This document shows, piece after piece, positions 6,194-14,536 of a DNA stretch of 64,000 nt. Numbering within the stretch: the stretch's first letter is position 1; the number at the start of each line of letters is the position of its first letter. Below the pieces are notes generated by a model. That model did not search any database. It worked only from the letters and a program-made list of their open reading frames with translations, and was not told the DNA's origin. The stretch spans positions 1 through 64,000 of the forward strand of contig CAXBFJ010000005.1 in NCBI GenBank assembly GCA_963975245.1. Direction: 5' to 3'. Made by a program: the position numbers and the translations under genes. The stretch is from Panacagrimonas sp963975245 (GTDB lineage: Bacteria; Pseudomonadota; Gammaproteobacteria; Nevskiales; Nevskiaceae).

Positions 6194-9175
6194 TCACTGG
6201 CAGGATTCACAGGACGGGTCGTACAGCGAACAGACCTTGGCATCGGACATGTCCGTTGCTGCCTTTGCAGGTGCCGCGCTGGCCGGGGCAGATGCGGCGG
6301 GCTGTGCAGCCTGACCGCTGGCCTTGCTGCCGTGACTGCTGCCACTGCCCACCTGGTTGAGACGGCCATCATCGATGGTGGTCTTCTCGGCGCGGGTAGC
6401 GCCCATGGTGCGCAGGTAGTAGGTGGTCTTGAGCCCGGTAAGCCATGCGTGCTTGTAAAGCTCGTCCAGCTTCTTGCCACTGGGTGCGGCCATGTACAGA
6501 TTCAGTGACTGCGACTGGTCAATCCACTTTTGCCGACGGCTGCCAGCATCCACGAGGCGCTTCGGGTCCAGCTCGAAGGCGCACTTGTAGATTTCCTTCA
6601 GCTCCTGCGGCACGCGGTCAATCTTCTGCACACTGCCGTCGTAGAACTTGAGGTCATGCGCCATCACTTCATCCCACAGGTCCAGTGCCTTGAGGTCATC
6701 CGCGAGGTACTGATTGACCACGGTGAATTCGCCCGAGAGGTTGGACTTGGAATACAGGTTGGCGAACTGCGGCTCAATGGACTGCGAAACGCCGGTGATG
6801 TTGGCAATGGTCGCGGTGGGCGCGATAGCCATGCAGTTGGAGTTGCGAATGCCGACGGTCCGCACGCGGGTACGCAGGGCGTCCCAGTCAAAGCGGCCAC
6901 AGCTGCTGGTGTCCTGCTGCAGATAGGTCTCGCCGCGCTCCTGCGCCAGCAAGCGGATGGAGTCGATAGGCAGGATGCCCTGATCCCACAGCGAACCCTT
7001 GAAGCTGGAGTAGCTGCCACGCTCTTCGGCCAGATTGGTGGAGGCCTTGATCACGAAGTAGCTCATCGCTTCCATGGACTCATCTGCAAAGCGGATGGCG
7101 GCGTCGCTCTCATACGGCAGGCGCAACTTATAGAGCGAGTCCTGGAAACCCATCATGCCCATGCCCACCGGGCGGTGACGCAGGTTGGAATTGCGAGCGG
7201 TGGCCACGGAGTAGTAGTTGTATTCGATGACGTTATCCAGCATGCGCAGCGCCGTGTTGACGGTCTTTTCCAGCTTGGCTTCATCCAGCTTGCCGTCCTT
7301 GATGTGCTGCGGCAGGTTGACGCTGCCCAGATTGCACACGGCAATTTCCTGACCGGCCTTGGTGTTCAGCGTGATCTCGGTGCAGAGGTTGGAGCTGTGC
7401 ACCACGCCCACATGCTGTTGCGGGCTGCGCAGGTTGCAAGGGTCCTTGAACGTGACCCAGGGGTGGCCGGTTTCAAACAGCATCGACAGCATCTTGCGCC
7501 ACAGGCTCAGGGCCGGCAGGCGTTTGAAGTTGGTGATGCGGCCTTCGTCGGCCATCTTTTCGTATTCGCAGTAACGTGCTTCGAAAGCCGCGCCCATGAG
7601 GTCGTGCAGGTCAGGGCAGTCTTCCGGCGAGAGCAGGGTCCACTGGCCGTTTTCCATGACGCGCTTCATGAACAGGTCCGGCACCCAGTTGGCGGTGTCG
7701 ATGTCATGGCAGCGGCGACGGTCATCGCCGGTGTTCTTGCGCAGGTCAAGGAATTCCTCAACGTCGCGGTGCCAGGTTTCCAGGTAGGCGCACAACGCAC
7801 CCTTGCGCTTGCCGCCCTGATTCACGGCCACGGCGGTGTCGTTGGCCACTTTCAGGAAGGGCACCACACCATTGGACTTGCCATTGGTGCCCTTGATGTA
7901 GGCACCCATGCCACGCACAGCGGTCCAGTCATTGCCCAGACCACCGGCAAACTTGGACAGCATGGCGTTGTCGTTGATTGCGCCGAAGATGCCGTGCAGG
8001 TCGTCGGGGACCTGTGTGAGATAGCAGCTGGAGAGCTGCGGGCGCAGCGTGCCACTGTTGAACAGGGTTGGCGTGCTGCTCATGAAGTCGAAGCTGGAGA
8101 GCAGCTGATAGAACTCGATGGCGCGAGCTTCACGATCAATCTCGTTCATGGCAAGGCCCATGGCCACGCGCATGAAGAAGGCCTGCGGCAATTCAAAGCG
8201 CACGCCCTTGCTGTGAATGAAGTAGCGGTCGTACAGGGTCTGCAGGCCCAGATAATCAAACTTGGCATCGCGTTCTGCGAGCAGGGCCTTGCCGAGCTGG
8301 TCGAGATCAAACAGGCAGAGCTTGGGGTCTACCAGTTCAAGCTCTGCAGCGCGGTGAATGTACTCCCGGAAGTAGTCGCCGTAGACCGGCTTCATTTCTT
8401 CAAACGTGGGACGGGTCTGACCCATGCCGAGGAACTTCAGCGCTTCGTGGCGCATGGAATCCAGCAGCAGACGTGCGGACACGTAGGTGTAGTTGGGTTC
8501 CTTCTCAATGCGGGCGCGAGCGGCCAGCGTCAGGGCCTGTGACAGTTCTGCTTCGGGAATGCCGTCGTAGAGGTCGCGCAGGGCGGCGGTCATGACTTCT
8601 TCCACATTCACGCCGCTCAGCTCGTTGCAGGCCTCGGTGGTGACGCGGCGCATGCGGTCCTTGTCCAGCGCGATGGTGCTGCCATCGTCGAGTTTGACGC
8701 TGAGTTCAGGCTTGACGTTCTCTGCAGTCTGCTTGGCTGCTTCGGCGGCGCGTTCGTGTGCGCGCTCTGCACGGTAGATCACATAGGAGCGAGCCACTTT
8801 GTGCTCGCCCGCACGCATCAGTGCCAGTTCAACCTGATCCTGGATGTCTTCGATATGCAGGGTGCCACCGCCACTCATGTGGCGGGTCAGCGCCTGCTGT
8901 ACCTGTGCGGTGAGGTTGGCCACCAGATCACGCACGCGTGAACTGGCTGCGGCGTTACCACCCTCGACGGCCAGAAACGCCTTGGTCAGGGCGATGGAGA
9001 TCTTCGACGCGTCAAAGTTGGTCAGCTTGCCGTTGCGGCGAATGACCTTGATGCCGCCGGGCGCGGTAGAAGCCAGTTCGGCGCTCGATGGCCCCTGCTT
9101 GTTATTGGCTGAGTCGAGATGCGTTGTTTGCATCGAAGTCGCGGAGCGCTCCGTTTGGGTGGTGTGTGGATTCAT
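6194..9175 (-). CDS. nrdA: Class I ribonucleotide reductase, large (alpha) subunit
   Basis: The catalytic subunit (about 993 residues) binds nucleotide substrates and allosteric effectors. An N-terminal ATP-cone (KVIRRNGKLTNFDASKI, roughly residues 42-125) provides the overall activity switch, and a second, weaker cone-like stretch follows. Active-site marks are SSCYLTQ near residue 383, NLCTEI near 597, the following AVCNLGSVNLP, and a C-terminal CESC pair that passes electrons from thioredoxin or glutaredoxin. ATG 9175 is taken as the start; it follows a GGAGAGGG stretch and gives a short polar leader before the cone, whereas longer versions read through the control region. The gene heads the operon with nrdB and has paired NrdR boxes about 200 nt upstream. 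Confidence 0.95.
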   Translation of the reverse strand: MNPHTTQTERSATSMQTTHLDSANNKQGPSSAELASTAPGGIKVIRRNGKLTNFDASKISIALTKAFLAVEGGNAAASSRVRDLVANLTAQVQQALTRHMSGGGTLHIEDIQDQVELALMRAGEHKVARSYVIYRAERAHERAAEAAKQTAENVKPELSVKLDDGSTIALDKDRMRRVTTEACNELSGVNVEEVMTAALRDLYDGIPEAELSQALTLAARARIEKEPNYTYVSARLLLDSMRHEALKFLGMGQTRPTFEEMKPVYGDYFREYIHRAAELELVDPKLCLFDLDQLGKALLAERDAKFDYLGLQTLYDRYFIHSKGVRFELPQAFFMRVAMGLAMNEIDREARAIEFYQLLSSFDFMSSTPTLFNSGTLRPQLSSCYLTQVPDDLHGIFGAINDNAMLSKFAGGLGNDWTAVRGMGAYIKGTNGKSNGVVPFLKVANDTAVAVNQGGKRKGALCAYLETWHRDVEEFLDLRKNTGDDRRRCHDIDTANWVPDLFMKRVMENGQWTLLSPEDCPDLHDLMGAAFEARYCEYEKMADEGRITNFKRLPALSLWRKMLSMLFETGHPWVTFKDPCNLRSPQQHVGVVHSSNLCTEITLNTKAGQEIAVCNLGSVNLPQHIKDGKLDEAKLEKTVNTALRMLDNVIEYNYYSVATARNSNLRHRPVGMGMMGFQDSLYKLRLPYESDAAIRFADESMEAMSYFVIKASTNLAEERGSYSSFKGSLWDQGILPIDSIRLLAQERGETYLQQDTSSCGRFDWDALRTRVRTVGIRNSNCMAIAPTATIANITGVSQSIEPQFANLYSKSNLSGEFTVVNQYLADDLKALDLWDEVMAHDLKFYDGSVQKIDRVPQELKEIYKCAFELDPKRLVDAGSRRQKWIDQSQSLNLYMAAPSGKKLDELYKHAWLTGLKTTYYLRTMGATRAEKTTIDDGRLNQVGSGSSHGSKASGQAAQPAASAPASAAPAKAATDMSDAKVCSLYDPSCESCQ

Positions 9176-9374
9176 CTTTATTGTTTCCCTCTCCATATGT
9201 CGGACATTCAAGGGGAGAGCAGTCTTCTTGAGACACCTCCCTTTGGCGCAGATTCCCATTCAGGCAACGCTTCCCCGGACGACAGGCCTGAGTTGAGTGC
9301 CAGATTGAAGCGGTTCCGCGGCTTATTCGGGCTCCCAAATACTGGAAACAGGAAGTGCCGCGAGCACCGTCGAG

Positions 9375-9422
9375 TAACAATATCTAGTGGTTTGAAGACC
9401 CGTCAACCCCAACATTCTGTGT
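9375..9422 (-). promoter_or_regulatory. Pair of NrdR boxes upstream of nrdA
   Basis: Two copies resembling the NrdR consensus acaCwAtATaTwGwgt are visible: taaCAATATCTAGTGG at 9375-9390 (13 of 16) and cccCAACATTCTGTGT at 9407-9422 (10 of 16). Their starts are 32 bp apart, three helical turns, as known for functional NrdR box pairs. NrdR would repress nrdAB when (d)ATP is plentiful. No nrdR gene is in this window. Confidence 0.65.
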
Positions 9423-9830
9423 TCAAGCCTGTGATTTCACCTTGCCAAAATTGTGCGTCTCCTGTGGATGAATGCGCTAAGTGATTGGCTCACAAGAGAG
9501 TTTGTGGGGTGGGCGTAACTAGGCGGTGCTGGGGACAACTGAAAACCGCTACCGAGAGGCATGCGGGACTGATTCTGCCGACCGTCAACCACTAAAAAAG
9601 TAAAAAGGACTGTAAACAGTGACCTATGGGGCAAGGTCACGATTTGGGCGACCCGGAATCAGTTGTGCCAAAAAGTCGAAAAAGGGTGCCGTAATCAATA
9701 AAAACACTGACCAACCGTGGCTGGCCGCGCGGCCAATCAAAAAGGGGGCGGAATGAAGGCCGTCTGGCCTTGCGCACGATTCTGGTGCCCAACCGCCGTG
9801 ATGCCATGCTGACGGTCTAAATTTGTCCAC
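9423..9830. other. Long non-coding gap between nrdA and the OmpA-type gene
   Basis: Apart from the NrdR boxes at one end and the terminator at the other, about 400 bases hold only short low-quality frames without recognisable domains or ribosome sites. Core promoter hexamers for nrdA were not clearly seen. Confidence 0.4.
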
Positions 9831-9860
9831 AAAAAAACCCGGTCGCATGACGCGACCGGG
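9831..9860 (-). terminator. Rho-independent terminator of the OmpA-type gene
   Basis: A perfect 9-bp stem (9838-9846 with 9852-9860, loop ATGAC) is followed on the minus strand by seven T. It lies 39 nt after the stop codon at 9899. Confidence 0.88.
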
Positions 9861-9898
9861 CTTGATACATCAGCCTTTTCCCCTTTCGGGGGAAGGGT

Positions 9899-11668
9899 TT
9901 AGTCGATCACACGGAACTCAACCCGGCGGTTTTCTTCCTGTCCGGATTCCGTGCTGTTGTCGGCGATCGGAGCGGCTTCACCGTATCCCACGGGGTTCAG
10001 GCCGCCGCCTGCGACGCCGCGGCCGGTCAGGTAGCGTTTGACCGCGATGGCGCGGCGTTCAGACAGGCCGAGATTGTAAGCGTCTGTACCGAGTGAATCG
10101 GTATGACCCTGTACTTCCACCTTGACGCCGGGGTAGGCCGCCAGCGTGTCCGCAACGTCATTGAGGATCAGCTTGGCCTGCGCGGTGAGCTTGTCGGAAT
10201 CAAACTCGAACTTCACACCACGCAGAACAAAGCGCTGATCCAGTGCGCAACCGTTGGCATCCACAGCCTCACCTGGACGGGGCCGGCGGCAGTCGCCTAC
10301 CAGAGCACAGCCATTGGGCAGAATCTTCAGACCCGCAGGGGTGTTGGGGCATTCATCGAGATAGTCCGGAATGCCGTCGCCGTCACTGTCCAGAGGGCAG
10401 CCATCGGGTCCAACTGCCTGACCAGCAGGGGAGTCAGGGCACTTGTCCAGATGATCGGGAATGCCGTCACCGTCCTTGTCGCTGATGCTGCAACCCTGAG
10501 CGTTGACCGCCGTGCCTGCAGGTGAATCCGGGCACTTGTCGAGGTAGTCCGGCACGCCGTCACCATCGCTGTCGAGCGGGCAGCCACGTGCATCTACTTT
10601 GGCGCCGGCCGGAGTTCCGGGACACTGGTCGAGGTGGTCGGGTACGCCGTCACCATCTGAATCAAACGGGCAACCGTTGGAATCCACAGGTGTACCGGCC
10701 GGGGTGTTCGGGCACTTGTCGAGGTAGTCCGGTACGCCGTCCTTGTCGAGGTCGATGGGGCAGCCGTCGGTATAGACCTTCACGCCTTCCGGGGTGTCGG
10801 GGCACTTGTCATTGCGATCGGTCACGCCGTCGCCATCGGTATCCAGGAAGGTGCCGCCAAACGCGTAGCGGAAGCTGGCGCCGATGTTATGTGCTTTGTA
10901 CTCGCCTTCGAGATTCGAGCGCACGCCGTTGTTCGGGTCGGTGTTTTCGAAGTTGGGCTCTTCGGCGGTGATGAATCGATAATCCAGCCCCAGCGAGGTG
11001 CGATTGCCAAACCAATAGGCCAGACCTGCACCCGCCTGGAATCCGAGCGTGTTGTCGTCGGCATCACTGCCGCCGCTGCTGAACTCGGTGTTCTGCAGGC
11101 CCAGACCGCCACCGAAGTAGGGGGCCCAATTGCCCAGCGGAATGTCGTACCAGAGGTTGGCCATCAGGCGCAGTGCACGCAGCTTTGCGGTGCTGCTGCT
11201 GGTGGTGCCAGCCACAGTGATGGTCTCGATATCGTTCTGGTCGTAGCGCAGATTCAGCTCAGGACGCAGGCCGCCGTCAAACAGATAACCAAAACTGGCG
11301 CCGCCACCGAAGCCATTGTCTACGGAAACGCTGGAAGCAAAGGTCTGTGACTGACCAGGCGCCAGGGTATTGGGCTGGCCATTGTTGCCCAGAACGCAAA
11401 AACCGCCGAGCAGCTGCGGCGGCAGTACAACGGGTGCCCCCAACAAATCGATCGGAATCACGCAGTTGTTGGCCTGTGCCGCCGAACCCGTTGTCGGCGT
11501 AGTAAGCGTCAGGGATCCATCAATGTCGTCGACATCCGAGTAGAAACCTTCAAGTCCCATGTACCAGCCAGGCGTGCTCTGCGCGGCTGCGGTGAAAGAA
11601 AGTGAACCGAGTAAGGAGATAGCCAGCCCTTGGGCCAGTCTCCCGGTGAAACGCTTGCCTGTGCTCAT
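9899..11668 (-). CDS. OmpA-family outer membrane protein with thrombospondin type 3 repeats
   Basis: A 589-residue porin-like protein that should tie the outer membrane to peptidoglycan. Residues 1-30 form a signal peptide ending TAAAQ. Residues 31-275 read as an eight-strand-type beta barrel with aromatic strand ends (GWYMGLEGFYSD, ASFRYAFGG). Residues 276-455 hold six calcium-binding TSP3 repeats (DxDGDGxxDxxDxCPxTP). Residues 480-589 are the OmpA C-terminal domain with GHTDSLGTDAYNLGLSERRA. Paired cysteines in the linker suggest disulfides. The arrangement matches OprF-like proteins with an extended calcium-binding linker. It is monocistronic, with its own terminator. Start ATG 11668 follows a G-rich stretch; no better candidate exists. 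Confidence 0.92.
   Translation of the reverse strand: MSTGKRFTGRLAQGLAISLLGSLSFTAAAQSTPGWYMGLEGFYSDVDDIDGSLTLTTPTTGSAAQANNCVIPIDLLGAPVVLPPQLLGGFCVLGNNGQPNTLAPGQSQTFASSVSVDNGFGGGASFGYLFDGGLRPELNLRYDQNDIETITVAGTTSSSTAKLRALRLMANLWYDIPLGNWAPYFGGGLGLQNTEFSSGGSDADDNTLGFQAGAGLAYWFGNRTSLGLDYRFITAEEPNFENTDPNNGVRSNLEGEYKAHNIGASFRYAFGGTFLDTDGDGVTDRNDKCPDTPEGVKVYTDGCPIDLDKDGVPDYLDKCPNTPAGTPVDSNGCPFDSDGDGVPDHLDQCPGTPAGAKVDARGCPLDSDGDGVPDYLDKCPDSPAGTAVNAQGCSISDKDGDGIPDHLDKCPDSPAGQAVGPDGCPLDSDGDGIPDYLDECPNTPAGLKILPNGCALVGDCRRPRPGEAVDANGCALDQRFVLRGVKFEFDSDKLTAQAKLILNDVADTLAAYPGVKVEVQGHTDSLGTDAYNLGLSERRAIAVKRYLTGRGVAGGGLNPVGYGEAAPIADNSTESGQEENRRVEFRVID
10304..10843 (-). repeat. Six thrombospondin type 3 repeats coded in tandem
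   Basis: Within the OmpA-type gene, six units of about 90 bp (30-31 codons) encode DxDGDGxPDxLDxCPxTPAG with diverged sequence between copies. They should bind calcium and form a stiff spacer between barrel and peptidoglycan domain. Confidence 0.85.
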
Positions 11669-11950
11669 GACGCCCCCAAAAAAACGAGATTAAACAACGG
11701 TTAATCACACGTGAACGTAGCCTATGCCGCTGAGGTTCCCTCCCGTGCAGGGCTGGAAATCAGGGATTTGGTGACTATCTACTTCAAGTTGTCGCTGCAA
11801 TTTACTGATGTTTAGGGATTTTGCAAATATTTAAGCGAGAAAATCAGCTATTTGTGAGTATGAAAATGTGAAATCACACCCGAAACCTGATCAGAAAGTC
11901 AGAGTACTCTCATCCGAGATTCGAAATCGAGCTGATATTTGCCAATAACC

Positions 11951-12040
11951 CTGCAGTCTGGCCGGCAGCGCTTTCATGGTTTATTGAGAGCCGCCTCCGA
12001 TGGTCAGGACCTGGGTCTGGCGATGCGGGGTTGCCACGGT
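11951..12040 (-). pseudogene. Degenerate duplicate of the acyl-CoA dehydrogenase 3' end
   Basis: About 80 bases are clearly similar to the last codons of the adjacent acyl-CoA dehydrogenase gene (12098-12180). The shared core reads TQVLTIGGGS versus TKVLTIGGGS, and both retain an MKxL segment and a final GY, but here a TAA falls right after GGGSQ. No upstream coding sequence remains. It is best read as the tail of a lost tandem paralogue or of a partial duplication. The rest of the 11669-12088 gap shows no gene. Confidence 0.6.
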
Positions 12041-12088
12041 GTTGTGAGCGTTAGCGAGCATGGGTGCGGGCAACGCTGTCGATCGCGT

Positions 12089-13234
12089 TTAGTAGCCACT
12101 CTGTTTGGCTGCGAGCTCTTTCATGATTTCGAGAGAGCCGCCGCCGATGGTCAGGACCTTGGTCTCGCGATAGACCCGTTCCACCCGATTGCCTCTCAGG
12201 TAGCCCGCGCCACCGAAGATCTGCATCGCCTCGTTGGCAATCCATTCCAGCGAGGTGCAAGCAAAATTCTTGAGCATGCAGACCTCGGCAATCGGTGTTT
12301 CCTTGTTGGAGACGCGCCAGGTCACGATGTCTAGATTGGCCTTCACCGCTTCCAGCCGCATGCGCATGTCCACCAGCCGGTGGCGGACGACCTGATTGCG
12401 GATCAGCGCCTTGCCAAAGGTTTCTCGTTCCCGTGCATAGGCAAGGGCATCGTCGTAGCAGACCTTGGCAAAGCCGTAGGCTTGCGCTGCCAGCATGATC
12501 CGCTCCTGATTGAAGTTGCGCATGATGGCGAGAAAGCCCTGATTCTCCTTGCCGACGATGTTCTCAACCGGCACCCGGCAATCGTCGAAGTAGAGCGTCG
12601 CCGTGTCTGAACAGTGCCAGCCCATTTTTTCCATTGGCGTGCGATTCAGTCCGGGCGTATTGCCCTCAATGACCAGCAGCGAGATGCCGCCGGTACCTTG
12701 GCCGCCGGTTCGTACGGCGCAGGTCAGGTAATCCGCGCGCAGTCCGGACGTGATGAAAGCCTTGCTGCCATTGACTACGTAGTGATCGCCATCACGCACG
12801 GCGCGGGTCCGGATGTTGGCCACGTCCGAGCCACCACTGGGTTCGGTGATGGCCAGTGCGGCAATCTTCTCGCCGGCCAGGACCGGTTGGGCGAATCGCG
12901 CCTGCAGTTCCGATGATCCTGCATGGCAGATCGGGGGTGTGGCAATGCTGTGGCTCATCAGACTTGCCATCAGGCCGCCACTGCCAGCGCGCGCCAGTTC
13001 TTCGCTCAGAATGTTGCCGTAGAAGAGGTCTGGGACTTCGATGCCGCCGCAGGATTCAGGGTAGCCGATTTGCAGGATGCCAATTTCTGCCGCCTTCTTG
13101 TGCAACTCCCGGGGCAGGCTCCTTGCAGACTCCCAAGCCTCAATATTAGGAGAAATCTCGGTTTCCACAAAGCGTCTTACTTGTGTCCGAAACGATTCAT
13201 GTTCTTCGTTTATGAAGGGCGAGGAGATGGTCAT
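12089..13234 (-). CDS. Acyl-CoA dehydrogenase
   Basis: A 381-residue FAD enzyme that oxidises acyl-CoA to trans-2-enoyl-CoA and passes electrons to ETF. Signatures are AITEPSGGSD (residues 128-137, FAD and substrate contact), RETFGKALIRNQ, and QIFGGAGYLRGNRVERVYRE near the C-terminus. The usual catalytic Glu of the short/medium-chain enzymes (YEGTSEI) is absent: the segment reads TIGGGSLEIM, as in long-chain and isovaleryl types, where a Glu in the NFNQERI helix (here Glu244) serves instead. So it probably acts on long or branched substrates. ATG 13234 is used; the upstream codons look non-family. Divergent from the LOG gene; a degenerate copy of its tail lies downstream. Confidence 0.9.
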   Translation of the reverse strand: MTISSPFINEEHESFRTQVRRFVETEISPNIEAWESARSLPRELHKKAAEIGILQIGYPESCGGIEVPDLFYGNILSEELARAGSGGLMASLMSHSIATPPICHAGSSELQARFAQPVLAGEKIAALAITEPSGGSDVANIRTRAVRDGDHYVVNGSKAFITSGLRADYLTCAVRTGGQGTGGISLLVIEGNTPGLNRTPMEKMGWHCSDTATLYFDDCRVPVENIVGKENQGFLAIMRNFNQERIMLAAQAYGFAKVCYDDALAYARERETFGKALIRNQVVRHRLVDMRMRLEAVKANLDIVTWRVSNKETPIAEVCMLKNFACTSLEWIANEAMQIFGGAGYLRGNRVERVYRETKVLTIGGGSLEIMKELAAKQSGY

Positions 13235-13391
13235 CAAGGTTACCCAAAAACAGTAAAGGGACTTCGACACGCTAACCGCGAATCAGCGGTGGTTCAAGCT
13301 AGAGAGCAAGTAAAGGCGTTTTGCTTCGCCGGGTGGCAGAGACAAGGCGCCGACAGTCTGCGGTGTCATCAGGCCGTGCTAGGTAATTCGT

Positions 13392-14123
13392 ATGATGGGC
13401 GCGTCCATCGCCTTAATGACCCAAATGAAAACACCCAAGTCCTATCTGAACCCGGAATTTCTGATGAGCAAGGAGGCGCGCACCGTGCGCCTATTGTGTG
13501 AATACCTGGACCCGGAGAAGCGCTTTCGCGAGCTGGCTGTTGAACGCGGGATCATTCTGTTTGGCTCAGCCCGATTGCCAGAAAGTTCGCCTTCGTATCA
13601 GGATGCCGCTGACTTGGCAGAGCGTATCGCGCGCTGGACCACCGAGGCGCATGAGCGGGCGCGTCGCTATTACATCGTCACCGGGGGTGGTCCCGGCATC
13701 ATGCAGGCGGCTCATGAGGGCGCTGCCCGCGTGGATATCGCGCTCAACATTGGCCTGAATATCTCGCTGCCGCATGAGGAGCAGGCCAATCCCTTTGTCG
13801 AATTGCAGCGCAGTGTGGTCTTCCACTATTTCTTCATGCGCAAATTCTGGTTTCTCAACCTTGCGCGGGCGGCGGTCATCTTCCCGGGTGGTTTCGGCAC
13901 GATGGATGAACTCTTCGAGCTGCTGACCCTAACGCAAACCGGCAAGTCATCGCCAATGCCGATCGTGCTCTACGATCGTGCGTTCTGGACGGAGACGGTC
14001 AATTTCGAATCGTTTGCCAAGCGCGGCCTCATCAAGCGATCCGACCTTGATCTGTTCACCTATGCGGATACACCAGAGCAGGCGATGGAGCAGGTGCTCC
14101 ACGGCCTCAATGAAGACGACTAG
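13392..14123 (+). CDS. LOG-family protein (Rossmann-fold nucleotide-binding)
   Basis: A 243-residue protein of the LOG/TIGR00730 group, formerly mis-annotated as lysine decarboxylase. Characterised members cut nucleoside 5'-monophosphates to base and ribose 5-phosphate; some activate cytokinins, while in most bacteria the role is nucleotide breakdown. Diagnostic motifs are GGGPGIMQAAHEGA (phosphate loop) and PGGFGTMDELFE, with FGSARLPE in the first strand. ATG 13392 gives an N-terminal extension; ATG 13416 and 13425 are possible alternatives and keep all motifs. It stands alone, facing away from the acyl-CoA dehydrogenase. Longer LOG proteins like this one often occur in proteobacteria; the substrate is uncertain. 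Confidence 0.85.
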   Translation: MMGASIALMTQMKTPKSYLNPEFLMSKEARTVRLLCEYLDPEKRFRELAVERGIILFGSARLPESSPSYQDAADLAERIARWTTEAHERARRYYIVTGGGPGIMQAAHEGAARVDIALNIGLNISLPHEEQANPFVELQRSVVFHYFFMRKFWFLNLARAAVIFPGGFGTMDELFELLTLTQTGKSSPMPIVLYDRAFWTETVNFESFAKRGLIKRSDLDLFTYADTPEQAMEQVLHGLNEDD

Positions 14124-14156
14124 GCCACTCTGAAAGCCGCTGCCGGGGCAGCGCCC

Positions 14157-14387
14157 TCAGAGTTCCAGATCGTCCAGATCGTCACCGACGAGTTCGCGTA
14201 GTTCGCGCATTTCTTTGTAGCGCTCAACATCTCGCCAGTCGCGGCTTTTCTCGACGCCTTCTCGGTGCTCGGGCTCATAGTCCACGCTGTCACTGTCATC
14301 CGAATCGACGTCGTCGATCAGATCGTCGTCAAAGTCGTTGTCTTCGCTCTCGCGAGGCGTCGGCTTCTGCTTGGATTTTCGCGCCAT
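14157..14387 (-). CDS. Small acidic protein, possibly PA3496-like
   Basis: A 76-residue, highly charged protein. It begins MARKSKQKPTP, continues with an Asp/Ser/Glu-rich low-complexity middle (residues 13-40) and ends with a helix-prone segment, RDWRDVERYKEMRELREL, then an acidic tail. No membrane segment or cysteine. The basic start and the arginine/glutamate helix near the C-terminus recall the short PA3496-type proteins of Pseudomonas, but composition bias makes this weak. ATG 14387 is preferred over an ATG at 14420. It is convergent with the LOG gene, 33 nt away. Function unknown. Confidence 0.55.
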   Translation of the reverse strand: MARKSKQKPTPRESEDNDFDDDLIDDVDSDDSDSVDYEPEHREGVEKSRDWRDVERYKEMRELRELVGDDLDDLEL

Positions 14388-14444
14388 ATCAGTGGTCTGT
14401 GACAGGCCCGCAGGCCCCATTGGCGCGCCTTTTAGCAGGCTTTT

Positions 14445-14467
14445 GACACTTCGTGAAGTGTCTTTTT
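14445..14467 (+). terminator. Possible intrinsic terminator, plus strand
   Basis: GACACTT/AAGTGTC form a 7-bp stem (8 with the loop-closing pair) followed by TTTTT at 14463-14467. The T-run makes it plus-strand directed, yet it lies 320 nt beyond the LOG stop codon, past an antisense small gene, so its client is unclear. Confidence 0.45.
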
Positions 14468-14536
14468 ATCTCCTGCCTCCGGAGCGGCGTAAAAGCTGGA
14501 ATTAGCGGCGAGCGGAGCGCGGCGAAACCCTTGGAT

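Noticed and set aside
6530..8542. A 670-codon open frame antisense to nrdA.
   Set aside because: It lies wholly opposite a certain gene, its protein is His/Val/Gln-rich without any domain, and it is explained by codon bias of the true strand.
9437..9848. Two short minus-strand frames between nrdA and the OmpA-type gene.
   Set aside because: No domain, no ribosome site, and the second runs into the terminator; the first overlaps the nrdA control region.
13392..14123. Lysine decarboxylase.
   Set aside because: The PGGxGTxxE and GGGxxGxM motifs are those of LOG-family nucleotide hydrolases; the older name is a known mis-annotation.
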